The notes beneath the pieces are model-generated. The model worked only from the letters and a program-made list of their open reading frames with translations. It ran no database searches and was not told the origin of the DNA. Made by a program: the position numbers and the translations under genes. From BOG-938 sp035524315 (GTDB taxonomy: Bacteria > Pseudomonadota > Alphaproteobacteria > Caulobacterales > Caulobacteraceae): a stretch of 64,000 nt of DNA. The DNA lies in NCBI GenBank assembly GCA_035524315.1, contig DATKPD010000028.1, forward strand, positions 1 through 64,000, read 5' to 3'. Below, one piece after another: positions 35,184 through 43,665 of this stretch (the stretch's first letter is position 1; each line of letters starts with the position of its first letter).

Positions 35184-36137
35184 ATGTCCCTGCCTCTCGC
35201 CGGCCGCCACATTGCCGTCCTGATGGGCGGCCTTTCGTCGGAGCGCGACGTTTCGCTGGTGTCGGGCGCCGCCTGCGCGGACGCGCTGGCGCGGCTGGGG
35301 GCGCGTGTGGAGCGGGTGGACGCCGGCCGCGACGTGGCCCAGGTCCTGGCCCGGTTGCGGCCCGACCTGGCGTTCAACGCCCTGCACGGCGCCTGGGGCG
35401 AGGACGGTTGCATTCAGGGCGTGCTGGAGACCCTGGCCCTGCCCTACACCCACTCCGGCGTCCTGGCGTCGGCCTTGGCGATGGACAAGCACAAGGCCAA
35501 GGCGGTGCTGACAGCGGCGGGCGTTCTGACGCCCGGCGGGGGTCTGTTCAACCGTTTCGAGGCCGCCAAACGCCATGTCATGGCCCCGCCCTATGTGGTC
35601 AAGCCCAACGCCGAGGGCTCCTCGGTGGGCGTGTTCCTGGTGTTCGACGGCGCCAACAGCCCGCCCCAGGAATTGGCCTCGCCAAGCTGGACCTTCGGCG
35701 AGGAGGTGCTGATCGAGCCCTATATCCCGGGGCGGGAGCTGGCCGTCGCCGTGATGGGCGAGCGGGCCCTGACGGTGACCGAGATCGTGCCCAGCACCGG
35801 CTTTTACGATTACGAGGCCAAGTACACCGAGGGCGGCTCCCGCCACGTGCTGCCCGCGCCGATGCCACAGGGCGCCTTTGAGCGGGCGCTGCGTCAAGCC
35901 GAGCTGGCCCACGCCGCACTTGGTTGCCGAGGTCTTACACGTTCGGACTTTCGTTATGACGAATTTAACGACCTTTTGGTCCTGTTGGAGGTCAACACCC
36001 AGCCCGGCATGACGCCGATGTCGCTCGCTCCCGAGCAAGCGGCCCATGAGGGGCTTTCGTTCGACGACCTAGTGCTTTGGATTGTGGAGGAGGCCGATGG
36101 CCGCAGTGATGCGAGGAGGAACCGCCAGCCGGGCTAA
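35184..36137 (+). CDS. ddl: D-alanine--D-alanine ligase
   Basis: 317-aa cytosolic ATP-grasp enzyme that makes D-Ala-D-Ala for peptidoglycan. Seen: VLMGGLSSERDVSLVSGAAC at the N-terminus, ATP-binding KPNAEGSSVGVFLV, EVLIEPYIPGRELAVAVMG and the metal-binding EVNTQPGMTPMSLAPEQA. GGAG lies 6 bases before the ATG. The 3' end overlaps ftsQ by 41 bp, as in other division clusters. Codons near 35931-35990 switch to AT-ending forms and contain a near-match to a CtrA box, suggesting that the ftsQA promoter lies within ddl. In most alphaproteobacteria murB stands directly upstream; here prmA does. Confidence 0.96.
   Translation: MSLPLAGRHIAVLMGGLSSERDVSLVSGAACADALARLGARVERVDAGRDVAQVLARLRPDLAFNALHGAWGEDGCIQGVLETLALPYTHSGVLASALAMDKHKAKAVLTAAGVLTPGGGLFNRFEAAKRHVMAPPYVVKPNAEGSSVGVFLVFDGANSPPQELASPSWTFGEEVLIEPYIPGRELAVAVMGERALTVTEIVPSTGFYDYEAKYTEGGSRHVLPAPMPQGAFERALRQAELAHAALGCRGLTRSDFRYDEFNDLLVLLEVNTQPGMTPMSLAPEQAAHEGLSFDDLVLWIVEEADGRSDARRNRQPG
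35954..35968. promoter_or_regulatory. Candidate CtrA box inside ddl, upstream of ftsQ
   Basis: TTAT-N7-TTAA differs in one base from the CtrA consensus TTAA-N7-TTAA, and lies about 130 bp before the ftsQ start. It sits in a local AT-rich stretch (ttatgacgaatttaac) where ddl uses codons rare elsewhere in the window. In C. crescentus ftsQA expression has been reported to be CtrA-dependent; the site here is inferred from sequence only. Confidence 0.5.
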
Positions 36138-36996
36138 ACCCCGGTCCAAGGCCCCGCCCCCCCGCGTCAAATCGGCCTCGCGCGGCGCGCCCGCCCGCGG
36201 CGACGGCTATCATCCCGCCAAACTGCACGCCGCCAACCGTGTCGGACTGAACCCGCGTACGGCCCTGATCGTGGCCGGGGGCGTGTTCGCCCTGGGCCTG
36301 GGCGCGGCCATCTTCACCGGATCGCGGTCGGAAACCGCCGGCCACATCGCCGGCATGGGCGTGGCCAACCTGATGGGCGGTTTGGGCTTCAAGACCAAGG
36401 CGGTGCGCGTGCAGGGCGCCGACGCCACCGCGCAGCCCGACATCCTGACCGCCGCCCACATCTATCGCGGCCAACCGATCCTGGGGGTGGACCTTCAGGC
36501 GCTGCGCCAGCGCGTGCTGCAGGTGGGCTGGGTCAAGGACGCCAAGGTCATGCGCCTTCTGCCCGACACCCTGGTCATCTCGGTGGTCCCGCGCGACCTG
36601 ATGGCGGTATGGCAGCTGCAGGGCGTCGACCGCGTGGTCGACAACGAAGGCCGGATCATTCCGCAGGCGGACGCCAGCCGCTATCCCGACCTGCCTCTGG
36701 TGGTGGGCGACGGGGCGGGCGAGGCGGCCACAGCCATCCTGCCCCTGCTTCGCCAACGGCCGCCCCTGATGGCCCAGCTCGACGCCCTGGTGCGCGTCGA
36801 CAACCGACGCTGGGACCTGCGGCTCAAGGACGGCGGCATCATCCAGCTCCCCGCCGACGGCGTGGACGCGGCTTTGATTCAACTCGACCAGCTCGAGCAA
36901 AAGGCCCGGGTAATCGAGCTGGGGTTCGAACGGATCGACCTGCGCGATCCGGATGTAGTGGCCGTGAGGCCTAAGGGAACGACGCCGACGCCGTGA
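36097..36996 (+). CDS. ftsQ: Cell division protein FtsQ
   Basis: 299-aa bitopic divisome protein that recruits FtsL/FtsB partners. Layout: a basic Pro-rich cytoplasmic tail (to ~residue 55), one helix (RTALIVAGGVFALGLGAAIF), POTRA domain (AVRVQGADATAQPDILTAAH ... VKDAKVMRLLPDTLVISVVP), then the FtsQ domain with DNEGRIIPQ. The ATG at 36097 is preferred over the GTG at 36082 because GGAGGAGG lies just upstream. Overlaps ddl by 41 bp and precedes ftsA by 75 bp. Confidence 0.94.
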   Translation: MAAVMRGGTASRAKPRSKAPPPRVKSASRGAPARGDGYHPAKLHAANRVGLNPRTALIVAGGVFALGLGAAIFTGSRSETAGHIAGMGVANLMGGLGFKTKAVRVQGADATAQPDILTAAHIYRGQPILGVDLQALRQRVLQVGWVKDAKVMRLLPDTLVISVVPRDLMAVWQLQGVDRVVDNEGRIIPQADASRYPDLPLVVGDGAGEAATAILPLLRQRPPLMAQLDALVRVDNRRWDLRLKDGGIIQLPADGVDAALIQLDQLEQKARVIELGFERIDLRDPDVVAVRPKGTTPTP

Positions 36997-37071
36997 CCGG
37001 CGGGGGCGCAGCCTCAGGGCTGATTGGTTTGGGGGCCCTCAGAATGGGGGCAAGGTTTGGGAGGCGGCTGA

Positions 37072-38397
37072 ATGTCGCGGCTTGAAGACAGGCGCGAAGC
37101 GCGGGACGGGCTCAAGGCCCTGGCCCCGCGTCAGCAGGTGACCGCGGCGCTCGACCTGGGCGCTTCCAAGGTCGCGTGCTTCATCATGAAGCCGGACGGC
37201 GTGCGTAAAGCCGATCGCACCCTGCTGCCCGCTGGCGTGGGCTATATCCAGTCGCGCGGCGTGCGCGGCGGGGCCATCGTCAACACCGAGGACGCGGTCG
37301 AGGCCATCGCCCAGGCGGTCGAGCGCGCCGAGACCGTGGCCGGGGTGCATATCTCGGGCGTCACCGTCGCCACCTCGGGGGGTCAGCTGGCCAGCCGGCG
37401 CGTCATGGCCAAGGTCTCGCTGGGCGCGCGCCAGATTACCGACAACGACTGCACCCGCGCCATCGGCATGGCGGTGGCCCAGGCCCGTGAACCGGGCCGC
37501 CGGCCGATCCACTTGCTGCCAATCGCCTGGGCGGTCGATGCGCAGAAAAGCGTGCGCGATCCACGCGGCATGTTCGGCCGCCAGCTTGGCCTGGAGCTGC
37601 TCGTGGTTTCGGTCAGCGAGGCGGCCTTCCAGACCATCAGCTATTGCGTTGAGCGCGCACACCTGAAGTTTGAAGGCGTGGTGGCCGCGCCGTTCGTTTC
37701 CGCTCTGTCCGCGGTCGAGGACGACGAGATGGACCTCGGCTGCATCTGCATCGACATGGGCGGCGGCTCGACCTCGGTGGCGGTGTTCTCCGGCGGGTCA
37801 CTGGTGCACGTCGACAGCCTGGCGGTGGGCGGGGCCCACGTGACCGCCGACATCGCGCGCGGCCTGTCGACCTCGCTCGCCGGGGCCGAACGCATCAAGA
37901 CCCTGCACGGCTCGGCCATCGCCTCGGCCAACGAAGACCGCGAAATGATCGAGGCGCCGCCGCGCGGCGACGATCCGGGCGCTGGGCCCGTGGTCGCTCC
38001 GCGCTCGCTGCTCAAGGGCGTGATCGCGCCGCGCGTCGAGGAAACCCTGGAACTGCTGCGCGAGCGCCTGAAGGCCTCCGGCGTCCAGGTCGAGCCCGGC
38101 GCTGGCATCGTGCTGACTGGCGGGGCCAGCCAGCTCGCCGGGGTGCGTGAAACCGCGGTGCGGGTGTTCGACCGTCCAGTGCGCCTGGGCCGTCCGCGCC
38201 GCGTGCCGCATTTGGCCGACGCAGCGTCCGGCCCCGCCTTCTGCACCGCCGCGGGCGTGCTGCACCGCGCCGCCTTCGGTCCGCGCGAAGCAGTGAGCGC
38301 CGCGCGCCTCGCCGGCGACGGACGCCGACCGACCCCGCTCGCGCCCAACGCCGGACCGGTGGCCAAACTGTCGGCCTGGCTCAGGGACAACCTCTAG
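37072..38397 (+). CDS. ftsA: Cell division protein FtsA
   Basis: 441-aa actin-like ATPase that tethers FtsZ to the membrane. Seen: phosphate 1 motif TAALDLGASKVACFIMKPDG (about residues 24-43), phosphate 2 CICIDMGGGSTSVAVFSGG, the SHS2-type 1C domain between them (VTVATSGGQLASRRVMAKV) and the adenosine motif GIVLTGGASQLAGVRE. The C-terminus ends in an amphipathic helix (VAKLSAWLRDNL), the membrane anchor. Length is standard. Instead of ftsZ, a TonB-dependent receptor gene follows after about 208 bp. Confidence 0.96.
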   Translation: MSRLEDRREARDGLKALAPRQQVTAALDLGASKVACFIMKPDGVRKADRTLLPAGVGYIQSRGVRGGAIVNTEDAVEAIAQAVERAETVAGVHISGVTVATSGGQLASRRVMAKVSLGARQITDNDCTRAIGMAVAQAREPGRRPIHLLPIAWAVDAQKSVRDPRGMFGRQLGLELLVVSVSEAAFQTISYCVERAHLKFEGVVAAPFVSALSAVEDDEMDLGCICIDMGGGSTSVAVFSGGSLVHVDSLAVGGAHVTADIARGLSTSLAGAERIKTLHGSAIASANEDREMIEAPPRGDDPGAGPVVAPRSLLKGVIAPRVEETLELLRERLKASGVQVEPGAGIVLTGGASQLAGVRETAVRVFDRPVRLGRPRRVPHLADAASGPAFCTAAGVLHRAAFGPREAVSAARLAGDGRRPTPLAPNAGPVAKLSAWLRDNL

Positions 38398-38605
38398 GCA
38401 AATGGCCGGGCGCTGCAAGCCAGCGCTGAATCTATAGCCGCGAGCAACAAACCAATCGGCTTCAGGCAACGCGCCGCACCTATGATAACAGGCAATGTAA
38501 AATTTTTCAGTCGCGCCGGCAGGCGCCTGCAATCCACCCAAAACTCAAAGTAAAGCCACCAGGAACGCCGATATACAACGGCGTAGCTACGAATGAGGGG
38601 AAACC

Positions 38606-41464
38606 ATGCTCAACACTAATCTGCGCACTACGTTGATGGCCGGCGTCAGCACCCTACTGATCGCTTCGGCGGCTCACGCCCAAAGCCAGCCTCAGCCCGC
38701 CAGCAACGAAATCGTCGTCACCGGCTCGCGCGTGATCAAGAACGGCGCGAACAGCCCGACGCCCCTGACCACGGTGGCGACCGAGCAGTTGCAGACCATA
38801 GCGCCGACGTCGCTGGTTGACGCGCTGAACGACCTGCCGACCTTCTCGGGCTCGCGCAACCAATTCTCCAACCCGGGCTCCAGCGCCACGGGCGTGCAGG
38901 GCGGCAACGGCGCGGCCGATGTGCTCAACCTGCGCAACCTTGGCGCCTACCGCACTCTGATCCTGTACGATGGCCATCGCGTGCCGCCGTCGCTGTTCAA
39001 CTCGACCACCGACGTGGACATCATCCCGCAGGAGCTGATTTCCCGGGTGGACATCGTCACGGGCGGCGTATCGGCGGTGTACGGATCGGATGCCGTGTCG
39101 GGCGTGGTCAACTTCGTGGCCAACCGCAACTTCAATGGCTTCAAGGCCCACGCCCAGTACGGTCTTTCGCAGTACGGCGACAGCCAGAACTACGATATCG
39201 GCGGCGCCTACGGCACGCGGTTCGACGGCGGCAAGGGCCACGTCGAATTCAGCTACGACTACCGCGACAACGACGGCATCCTCTTCCGCTCGTCGCGCCC
39301 CTGGGACGACCTGCCGGCCGTGGGCGGCGGCGGCACCGCAGCCAACCCGTACCAGCTCTACACCAACGTGCACCTGGCCGCTTACACCTTTGGCGGCCTG
39401 ATCACGAGCAAGGCCGCGGGCGCGGGCTATATGTTCGGCGACAACGGCGCCTTCAGCAAATTCGTCAGCGGGGCCGCGACCGGCAACAACGCGATCCAGG
39501 TCGGCGGTTCGGGCGCCTACAACAACGCCTCGATGGAGTCGCCCTCCAACCAGCACCAGGTGTTCGGGCGGGCGGACTACGACTTCACCGACACCCTGCA
39601 CGGCTTCGTGGTCGCCTCGGCCAACCTCAAGACCAATCTGGCCTATCCGGGCTACCTGCAACTGACCAACGTGACGCTGAACGGCGCCAATCCCTACCTC
39701 ACGGCCGCCGAACAGACCGCGCTGGGCGCTGGCAACTTCACCCTCAGCGAGATGATGCAGAACGCCCCGCGCAGCGAGGTGCTCAGCCATTCCCAGCAGT
39801 ATTACGTGAACGCGGGTCTGGAAGGCAAAATCGCCGACTACGCCTGGAACCTGACCTACACCCACGGCGCCTCGGAGCTGCAGACGTCGTCCGAGAACAA
39901 CATCAACTATCAGAACCTTTACGCGGCGCTCGACGCCACGACCAACAGCTCGGGCCAGATCGTCTGCCGGGCGGCCATCGCCAATCCGACGGTCTATGGC
40001 AACTGCGTACCGCTCGACGTGTTCGGCCCGAGCGCGGCCAGCGCCGCGGCGGTCAGCTACGTCACTGGCACGGTCACGATGCACAGCTCCACGGTGATGG
40101 ACGCGGTCGACGGCTCGTTCAGCGGCTCGGTGTTCAACGCCCCAGCCGGTCCGGTCACGGCGGCGGTGTCCGGCGAATGGCGCAAGCTGAGCTACGACAT
40201 CTCCAGCAACGGCACGCCCACCCAGTACGTCAACTGCGCCAGCTATGGCTACGCCAACCCCAACTGCGCCGCCGCGCCGAACGCGGCCGCCATCACCTTG
40301 TGGGGCACGACCTTCCCCTACTCGCCGACGGTCAGCCAAAGCGTGTGGGAAACCGCGTTCGAGACCGACATCCCGCTGGTCAAGGATGCCCCCCTCATCA
40401 AGTCGTTCAATCTGAACGGCGCGGTGCGCTACACGGACTACAGCACCAGCGGCTCGTACCTGACGTGGAAGGTGGGCGCGGTTTGGAACGTCACCGACGA
40501 GTTCAAGCTGCGAGCCACAACCTCGCACGACATCCGCGCGCCCACCCTGTACGACCTGTTTCAGGCCGTGTCGGTGGTGAACGGCAACTTCACCGACACC
40601 ATCAATCCGAGCAAGCCGACCACGTCCTATGTGCCGTCGATCAACGTCGGCAACCCGAACCTGAAGGCGGAAGACGGGTACACCACCACCCTGGGTCTGG
40701 TGTGGCGCCCGAGCCTGCTGCCGGGCGCGACGCTGTCGGTGGACACCTACCACACCGACATCCTCAACGCGATCACCACCATCCAGGGCTTCAACGCCCA
40801 GACCCAGTCGATCTGCTACGGCAGCGGCGGCGCGTCGCCATTCTGCTCCCTGATCCAGCGGGCTTATGGCGCAGCTTCGCCGACCAACGCCGCGGCGGCG
40901 GCGACGGCCTACTACATCAAGCCGTTCAATATCGGTAAGCTGTGGACCTACGGCGCCGATGTGGAAGCGGGCTATACCCACACGGTCTTCGGTCGCCGCG
41001 CGGATGTGCGGGTGCTGATGAACTACCAGCCTCACATCTATTACGAACAGCCCGGTTCGGTGGTGGTCGACCAGGGCGACGCGGGCTGGGGCTCCAACGG
41101 CCTGATCCCGAGCCCCAGCTTCCAGTTGACGGCGCTGGTCGGTTACCAGGTCACGGACGCCTTCCGGTTCGACGTGTCCGAGCGCTACCGCAACGCCCTC
41201 CATCGCAGCGGCGTACTGACCCAGATCTGGGCTGATCCGATCGTTCCGGCCTACGCCACCACGGGCCTGACCTTCACCTACGACCTGAAGGACCGGGCGT
41301 ACGTGCCCGACACCCAGATGTTCTTCAACATCGACAATCTGTTCAACGCCACCCCGCCGCTCGAGGGCTACTACAGCGGCGGCACCAGCGCCGGCGCAGC
41401 CTATGAGTTCTCCGACAATCCCGTCGGCCGCGCGTTCATGATCGGCGTCCGCATTCGCGGTTGA
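38606..41464 (+). CDS. TonB-dependent outer membrane receptor
   Basis: 952-aa outer membrane transporter that uses TonB energy to import a large or scarce nutrient. Signal peptide ending AHAQ; TonB box-like NEIVVTGSRV; plug motifs (LNLRNLGAYRTLILYDGHRV, VDIVTGGVSAVYGSDAVSGV); then a 22-strand barrel with many aromatic/Asn/Ser-rich strands, ending in GRAFMIGVRIRG with the expected terminal residue pattern. This plug style is common in Caulobacterales and Sphingomonadales, where substrates are often sugars or peptides; the substrate here is unknown. GAGGGG lies 5 bases before the ATG. The gene lies between ftsA and ftsZ, an unusual place. Confidence 0.94.
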   Translation: MLNTNLRTTLMAGVSTLLIASAAHAQSQPQPASNEIVVTGSRVIKNGANSPTPLTTVATEQLQTIAPTSLVDALNDLPTFSGSRNQFSNPGSSATGVQGGNGAADVLNLRNLGAYRTLILYDGHRVPPSLFNSTTDVDIIPQELISRVDIVTGGVSAVYGSDAVSGVVNFVANRNFNGFKAHAQYGLSQYGDSQNYDIGGAYGTRFDGGKGHVEFSYDYRDNDGILFRSSRPWDDLPAVGGGGTAANPYQLYTNVHLAAYTFGGLITSKAAGAGYMFGDNGAFSKFVSGAATGNNAIQVGGSGAYNNASMESPSNQHQVFGRADYDFTDTLHGFVVASANLKTNLAYPGYLQLTNVTLNGANPYLTAAEQTALGAGNFTLSEMMQNAPRSEVLSHSQQYYVNAGLEGKIADYAWNLTYTHGASELQTSSENNINYQNLYAALDATTNSSGQIVCRAAIANPTVYGNCVPLDVFGPSAASAAAVSYVTGTVTMHSSTVMDAVDGSFSGSVFNAPAGPVTAAVSGEWRKLSYDISSNGTPTQYVNCASYGYANPNCAAAPNAAAITLWGTTFPYSPTVSQSVWETAFETDIPLVKDAPLIKSFNLNGAVRYTDYSTSGSYLTWKVGAVWNVTDEFKLRATTSHDIRAPTLYDLFQAVSVVNGNFTDTINPSKPTTSYVPSINVGNPNLKAEDGYTTTLGLVWRPSLLPGATLSVDTYHTDILNAITTIQGFNAQTQSICYGSGGASPFCSLIQRAYGAASPTNAAAAATAYYIKPFNIGKLWTYGADVEAGYTHTVFGRRADVRVLMNYQPHIYYEQPGSVVVDQGDAGWGSNGLIPSPSFQLTALVGYQVTDAFRFDVSERYRNALHRSGVLTQIWADPIVPAYATTGLTFTYDLKDRAYVPDTQMFFNIDNLFNATPPLEGYYSGGTSAGAAYEFSDNPVGRAFMIGVRIRG

Positions 41465-41661
41465 CGCCTCGGGCCCCGGGGGGGCGCGGCCTATCGCTCG
41501 CGCTTCCCGGCCCTCCCCCGCCCCTCGCCTAGCGCCGCGGCGCACGCTCGCCGCGCGCCTCGTCATGCGCCAAAGCCAAGCTAGGCTTGGAGCGGCGGGC
41601 GCCAGCCGTCCACAGGCAAGCGATCCGATTGCGACATTTTATGATGGGTTACGCCTGCCCT

Positions 41662-41673
41662 GAATCGCGACTC
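41662..41673. promoter_or_regulatory. Two GANTC (CcrM methylation) sites
   Basis: GAATC (41662-41666) and GACTC (41669-41673) are 2 bp apart. In Caulobacter these sites are methylated by CcrM, and their methylation state in the ftsZ promoter supports its transcription. The presence of both here, beside a CtrA box, is directly visible. Confidence 0.75.
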
Positions 41674-41684
41674 AGCTTATGGCC

Positions 41685-41699
41685 TTAACGGTCGATTAA
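41685..41699. promoter_or_regulatory. CtrA box upstream of ftsZ
   Basis: ttaacggtcgattaa is an exact TTAA-N7-TTAA match, about 87 bp before the ftsZ start. In C. crescentus CtrA represses ftsZ in swarmer cells; the position here fits the same use, though binding is not shown. Confidence 0.85.
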
Positions 41700-41785
41700 G
41701 GTTGGTGGCTTTTCATTAACCCTATCAGGCTCAGGAGGCGCCAGCGGGCGGGTCGCGGGCGCCACGGTCTCAAGGAACGGGGTCC

Positions 41786-43366
41786 ATGGCTATACATTTG
41801 TCCGCGCCGCGCACGACCGAGTTGAAGCCTCGCATCGTCGTCTTCGGCGTTGGCGGCGCGGGTGGCAACGCCGTCAACAACATGATCGAGGCCGGCCTCG
41901 AGGGCGTGGAGTTCGTGGTCGCGAACACTGACGCTCAGCAGCTTCAGTTCTCCAAGACCCCGGCCCGCATCCAGCTGGGCGCCACGGTGACCCAGGGCCT
42001 GGGCGCCGGCGCGCATCCGGAGGTCGGGATGTCGGCCGCCGAGGAATCCAACCTCGAGATCGGCGAGCATCTGGACGGGGCGCACATGGTGTTCATCACC
42101 GCCGGGATGGGCGGCGGCACCGGCACCGGCGCCGCGCCGATCATCGCCAAATGCGCGCGCGAACGCGGCATCCTGACCGTGGGCGTGGTGACCAAGCCGT
42201 TCCAATTCGAAGGCCGCCACCGCATGCGGCTGGCCGACGCCGGGATCGCGGAGCTGCAACGCTACGTCGATACCTTGATCGTCATTCCGAACCAGAACCT
42301 GTTCCGTATCGCCAACGAGAAGACCACCTTCGCCGAGGCCTTCGCCATGGCCGACCAGGTGCTGCATTCGGGCGTGCGCTCCATCACCGACCTGATGGTG
42401 CTGCCGGGCCTGATCAACCTGGACTTCGCCGACGTGCGCACGGTGATGACCGAGATGGGCAAGGCGATGATGGGCACCGGTGAGGCCACCGGCGAGGACC
42501 GCGCCCTGATGGCCGCCCAGAACGCCATCGCCAATCCGCTGCTGGACGAGATCACGCTCAAGGGCGCCAAGGCGGTGCTGGTGAACGTGACCGGCGGCCT
42601 GGACATGACCCTGCTGGAAGTCGACGAAGCGGCCAACGCCATCTCGGCCGAGGTCGATCCGGACGCCAACATCATCTTCGGCGCCGCGTTCGATCCGTCA
42701 TTGGACGGCAAGATTCGCGTGTCGGTGGTCGCCACCGGCATGGACGGGTCGGCCATGCAGGCGATCGAGCCCAAGCCCTCGCGCGCGACCGCCTCCACGG
42801 CTGCACCGCGCCGCCTGGAAGAGACCCTGGCCCCGCGCGCCGCCGCGGCCGCTGTCGAGCCGGCCCCCGCCGCCATGGATTTGGCGCCCGAACCGGCCCG
42901 CCCCGCCGCCCGCTCCGAGCCCGCGCCCCTGGCCGGGTCGCAGTGGAGCCTGGAGGCCGCGCCCCGCGAAGCCGCCCGCGCTCCCGCGCCCGAGCCGGCT
43001 GCCGACGAGCCGGAATTCTACTTCGAGCAGCCTGCCCCGGTCGAGGCCGCCGAGCCTCGCCGCGAACCGGCGATCGCCCCGGCTCGGCCCTATGTGCGCA
43101 TCGAAGATCCCTCGGTCGCCGAAGAGCCGCTGTTCCCTGAGGCCCCGCATGAAGAGCGCCGTCCCAAGGGCGGCCTGATGAGCCTGTTCGGCGGACGGCG
43201 TCGTCATGACGCCTATCCGGAGCCGCAGGCGCGCGAGCCCCAGCCTCGCTCGGCCGCCGTGACTCAGTCGCGTTCCACCAGCTCGGCTCAGCCGGTCGAG
43301 GAAGAGCGGGTCGAAGGCGCCGAAGACCTGGAAATTCCCTCCTTCCTGCGCCGACTGGCGAACTAG
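41786..43366 (+). CDS. ftsZ: Cell division GTPase FtsZ
   Basis: 526-aa tubulin-like GTPase that forms the Z ring. Seen: start MAIHLSAPRTTELKPRI; VVFGVGGAGGNAVNNMIEAG; T4 signature AGMGGGTGTGAAP (residues 106-118); T7 loop NLDFADVRTVM. The conserved core ends near residue 325. A ~185-residue Ala/Pro/Glu/Arg-rich linker follows, long as in Caulobacter, and the conserved C-terminal peptide DLEIPSFLRRLAN binds FtsA and others. It has its own CtrA/GANTC promoter and a strong terminator, so transcription is largely independent of ftsQA. Confidence 0.98.
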   Translation: MAIHLSAPRTTELKPRIVVFGVGGAGGNAVNNMIEAGLEGVEFVVANTDAQQLQFSKTPARIQLGATVTQGLGAGAHPEVGMSAAEESNLEIGEHLDGAHMVFITAGMGGGTGTGAAPIIAKCARERGILTVGVVTKPFQFEGRHRMRLADAGIAELQRYVDTLIVIPNQNLFRIANEKTTFAEAFAMADQVLHSGVRSITDLMVLPGLINLDFADVRTVMTEMGKAMMGTGEATGEDRALMAAQNAIANPLLDEITLKGAKAVLVNVTGGLDMTLLEVDEAANAISAEVDPDANIIFGAAFDPSLDGKIRVSVVATGMDGSAMQAIEPKPSRATASTAAPRRLEETLAPRAAAAAVEPAPAAMDLAPEPARPAARSEPAPLAGSQWSLEAAPREAARAPAPEPAADEPEFYFEQPAPVEAAEPRREPAIAPARPYVRIEDPSVAEEPLFPEAPHEERRPKGGLMSLFGGRRRHDAYPEPQAREPQPRSAAVTQSRSTSSAQPVEEERVEGAEDLEIPSFLRRLAN

Positions 43367-43419
43367 CGGACCTCAGCCGGTCCGGCGCGCAAGGCTGCGC
43401 GCCCCTTCCCTGCGACTCG

Positions 43420-43457
43420 TGCGGCCGGATGTTCTCATCCGGCCGCATTGTCATTTT
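43420..43457 (+). terminator. Rho-independent terminator of ftsZ
   Basis: A 12-bp perfect stem (tgcggccggatg / catccggccgca) with loop ttct is followed by ttgtcatttt. It lies 54 bp after the ftsZ stop and separates ftsZ from lpxC. Confidence 0.85.
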
Positions 43458-43665
43458 GGCCTCAAGTTCGCCTGTCAGGAGAAAGCGGGCGCGGCCAACG
43501 CAACTGCAAAGCTTGAAAAATACTCAATAAGTTCAGCTAATTAACCCAGAAACATTCCGAAACAGGATGTGTTTTGCTGCACCGCAACCGACAGGGTACA
43601 GATAAGCTGGGGCGTAAAGGACGGACCTACCCGGCCGTCCCGATCTACGGAAAGGGCCATCGGCC

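Larger units (their letters stand above)
41465..41785 (+). promoter_or_regulatory. ftsZ upstream control region (gene-free, 321 bp)
   Basis: This is the only gene-free stretch above 300 bp. The first ~130 bases are GC-rich and featureless. From 41640 it is AT-rich and holds paired GANTC sites, an exact CtrA box and an extra TTAA half-site (41716-41719). TCCACA at 41609-41614 matches the core of a DnaA box but not the full 9-mer. AAGGA stands about ten bases before the ftsZ ATG. The mix of motifs fits cell-cycle-controlled ftsZ transcription. Confidence 0.75.

Noticed and set aside
38410..38426. Possible terminator after ftsA (gcgctg / cagcgc)
   Set aside because: Only a 6-bp stem and no T-run; too weak to call.
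38654..41566. 970-codon antisense open frame across the TonB-dependent receptor
   Set aside because: Its translation is Arg/Gly/Val/His-rich with no domain pattern; it mirrors the GC-biased codons of a clear receptor gene.
41609..41614. Possible DnaA box upstream of ftsZ (TCCACA core)
   Set aside because: Three of nine positions differ from the consensus, so chance occurrence is likely.
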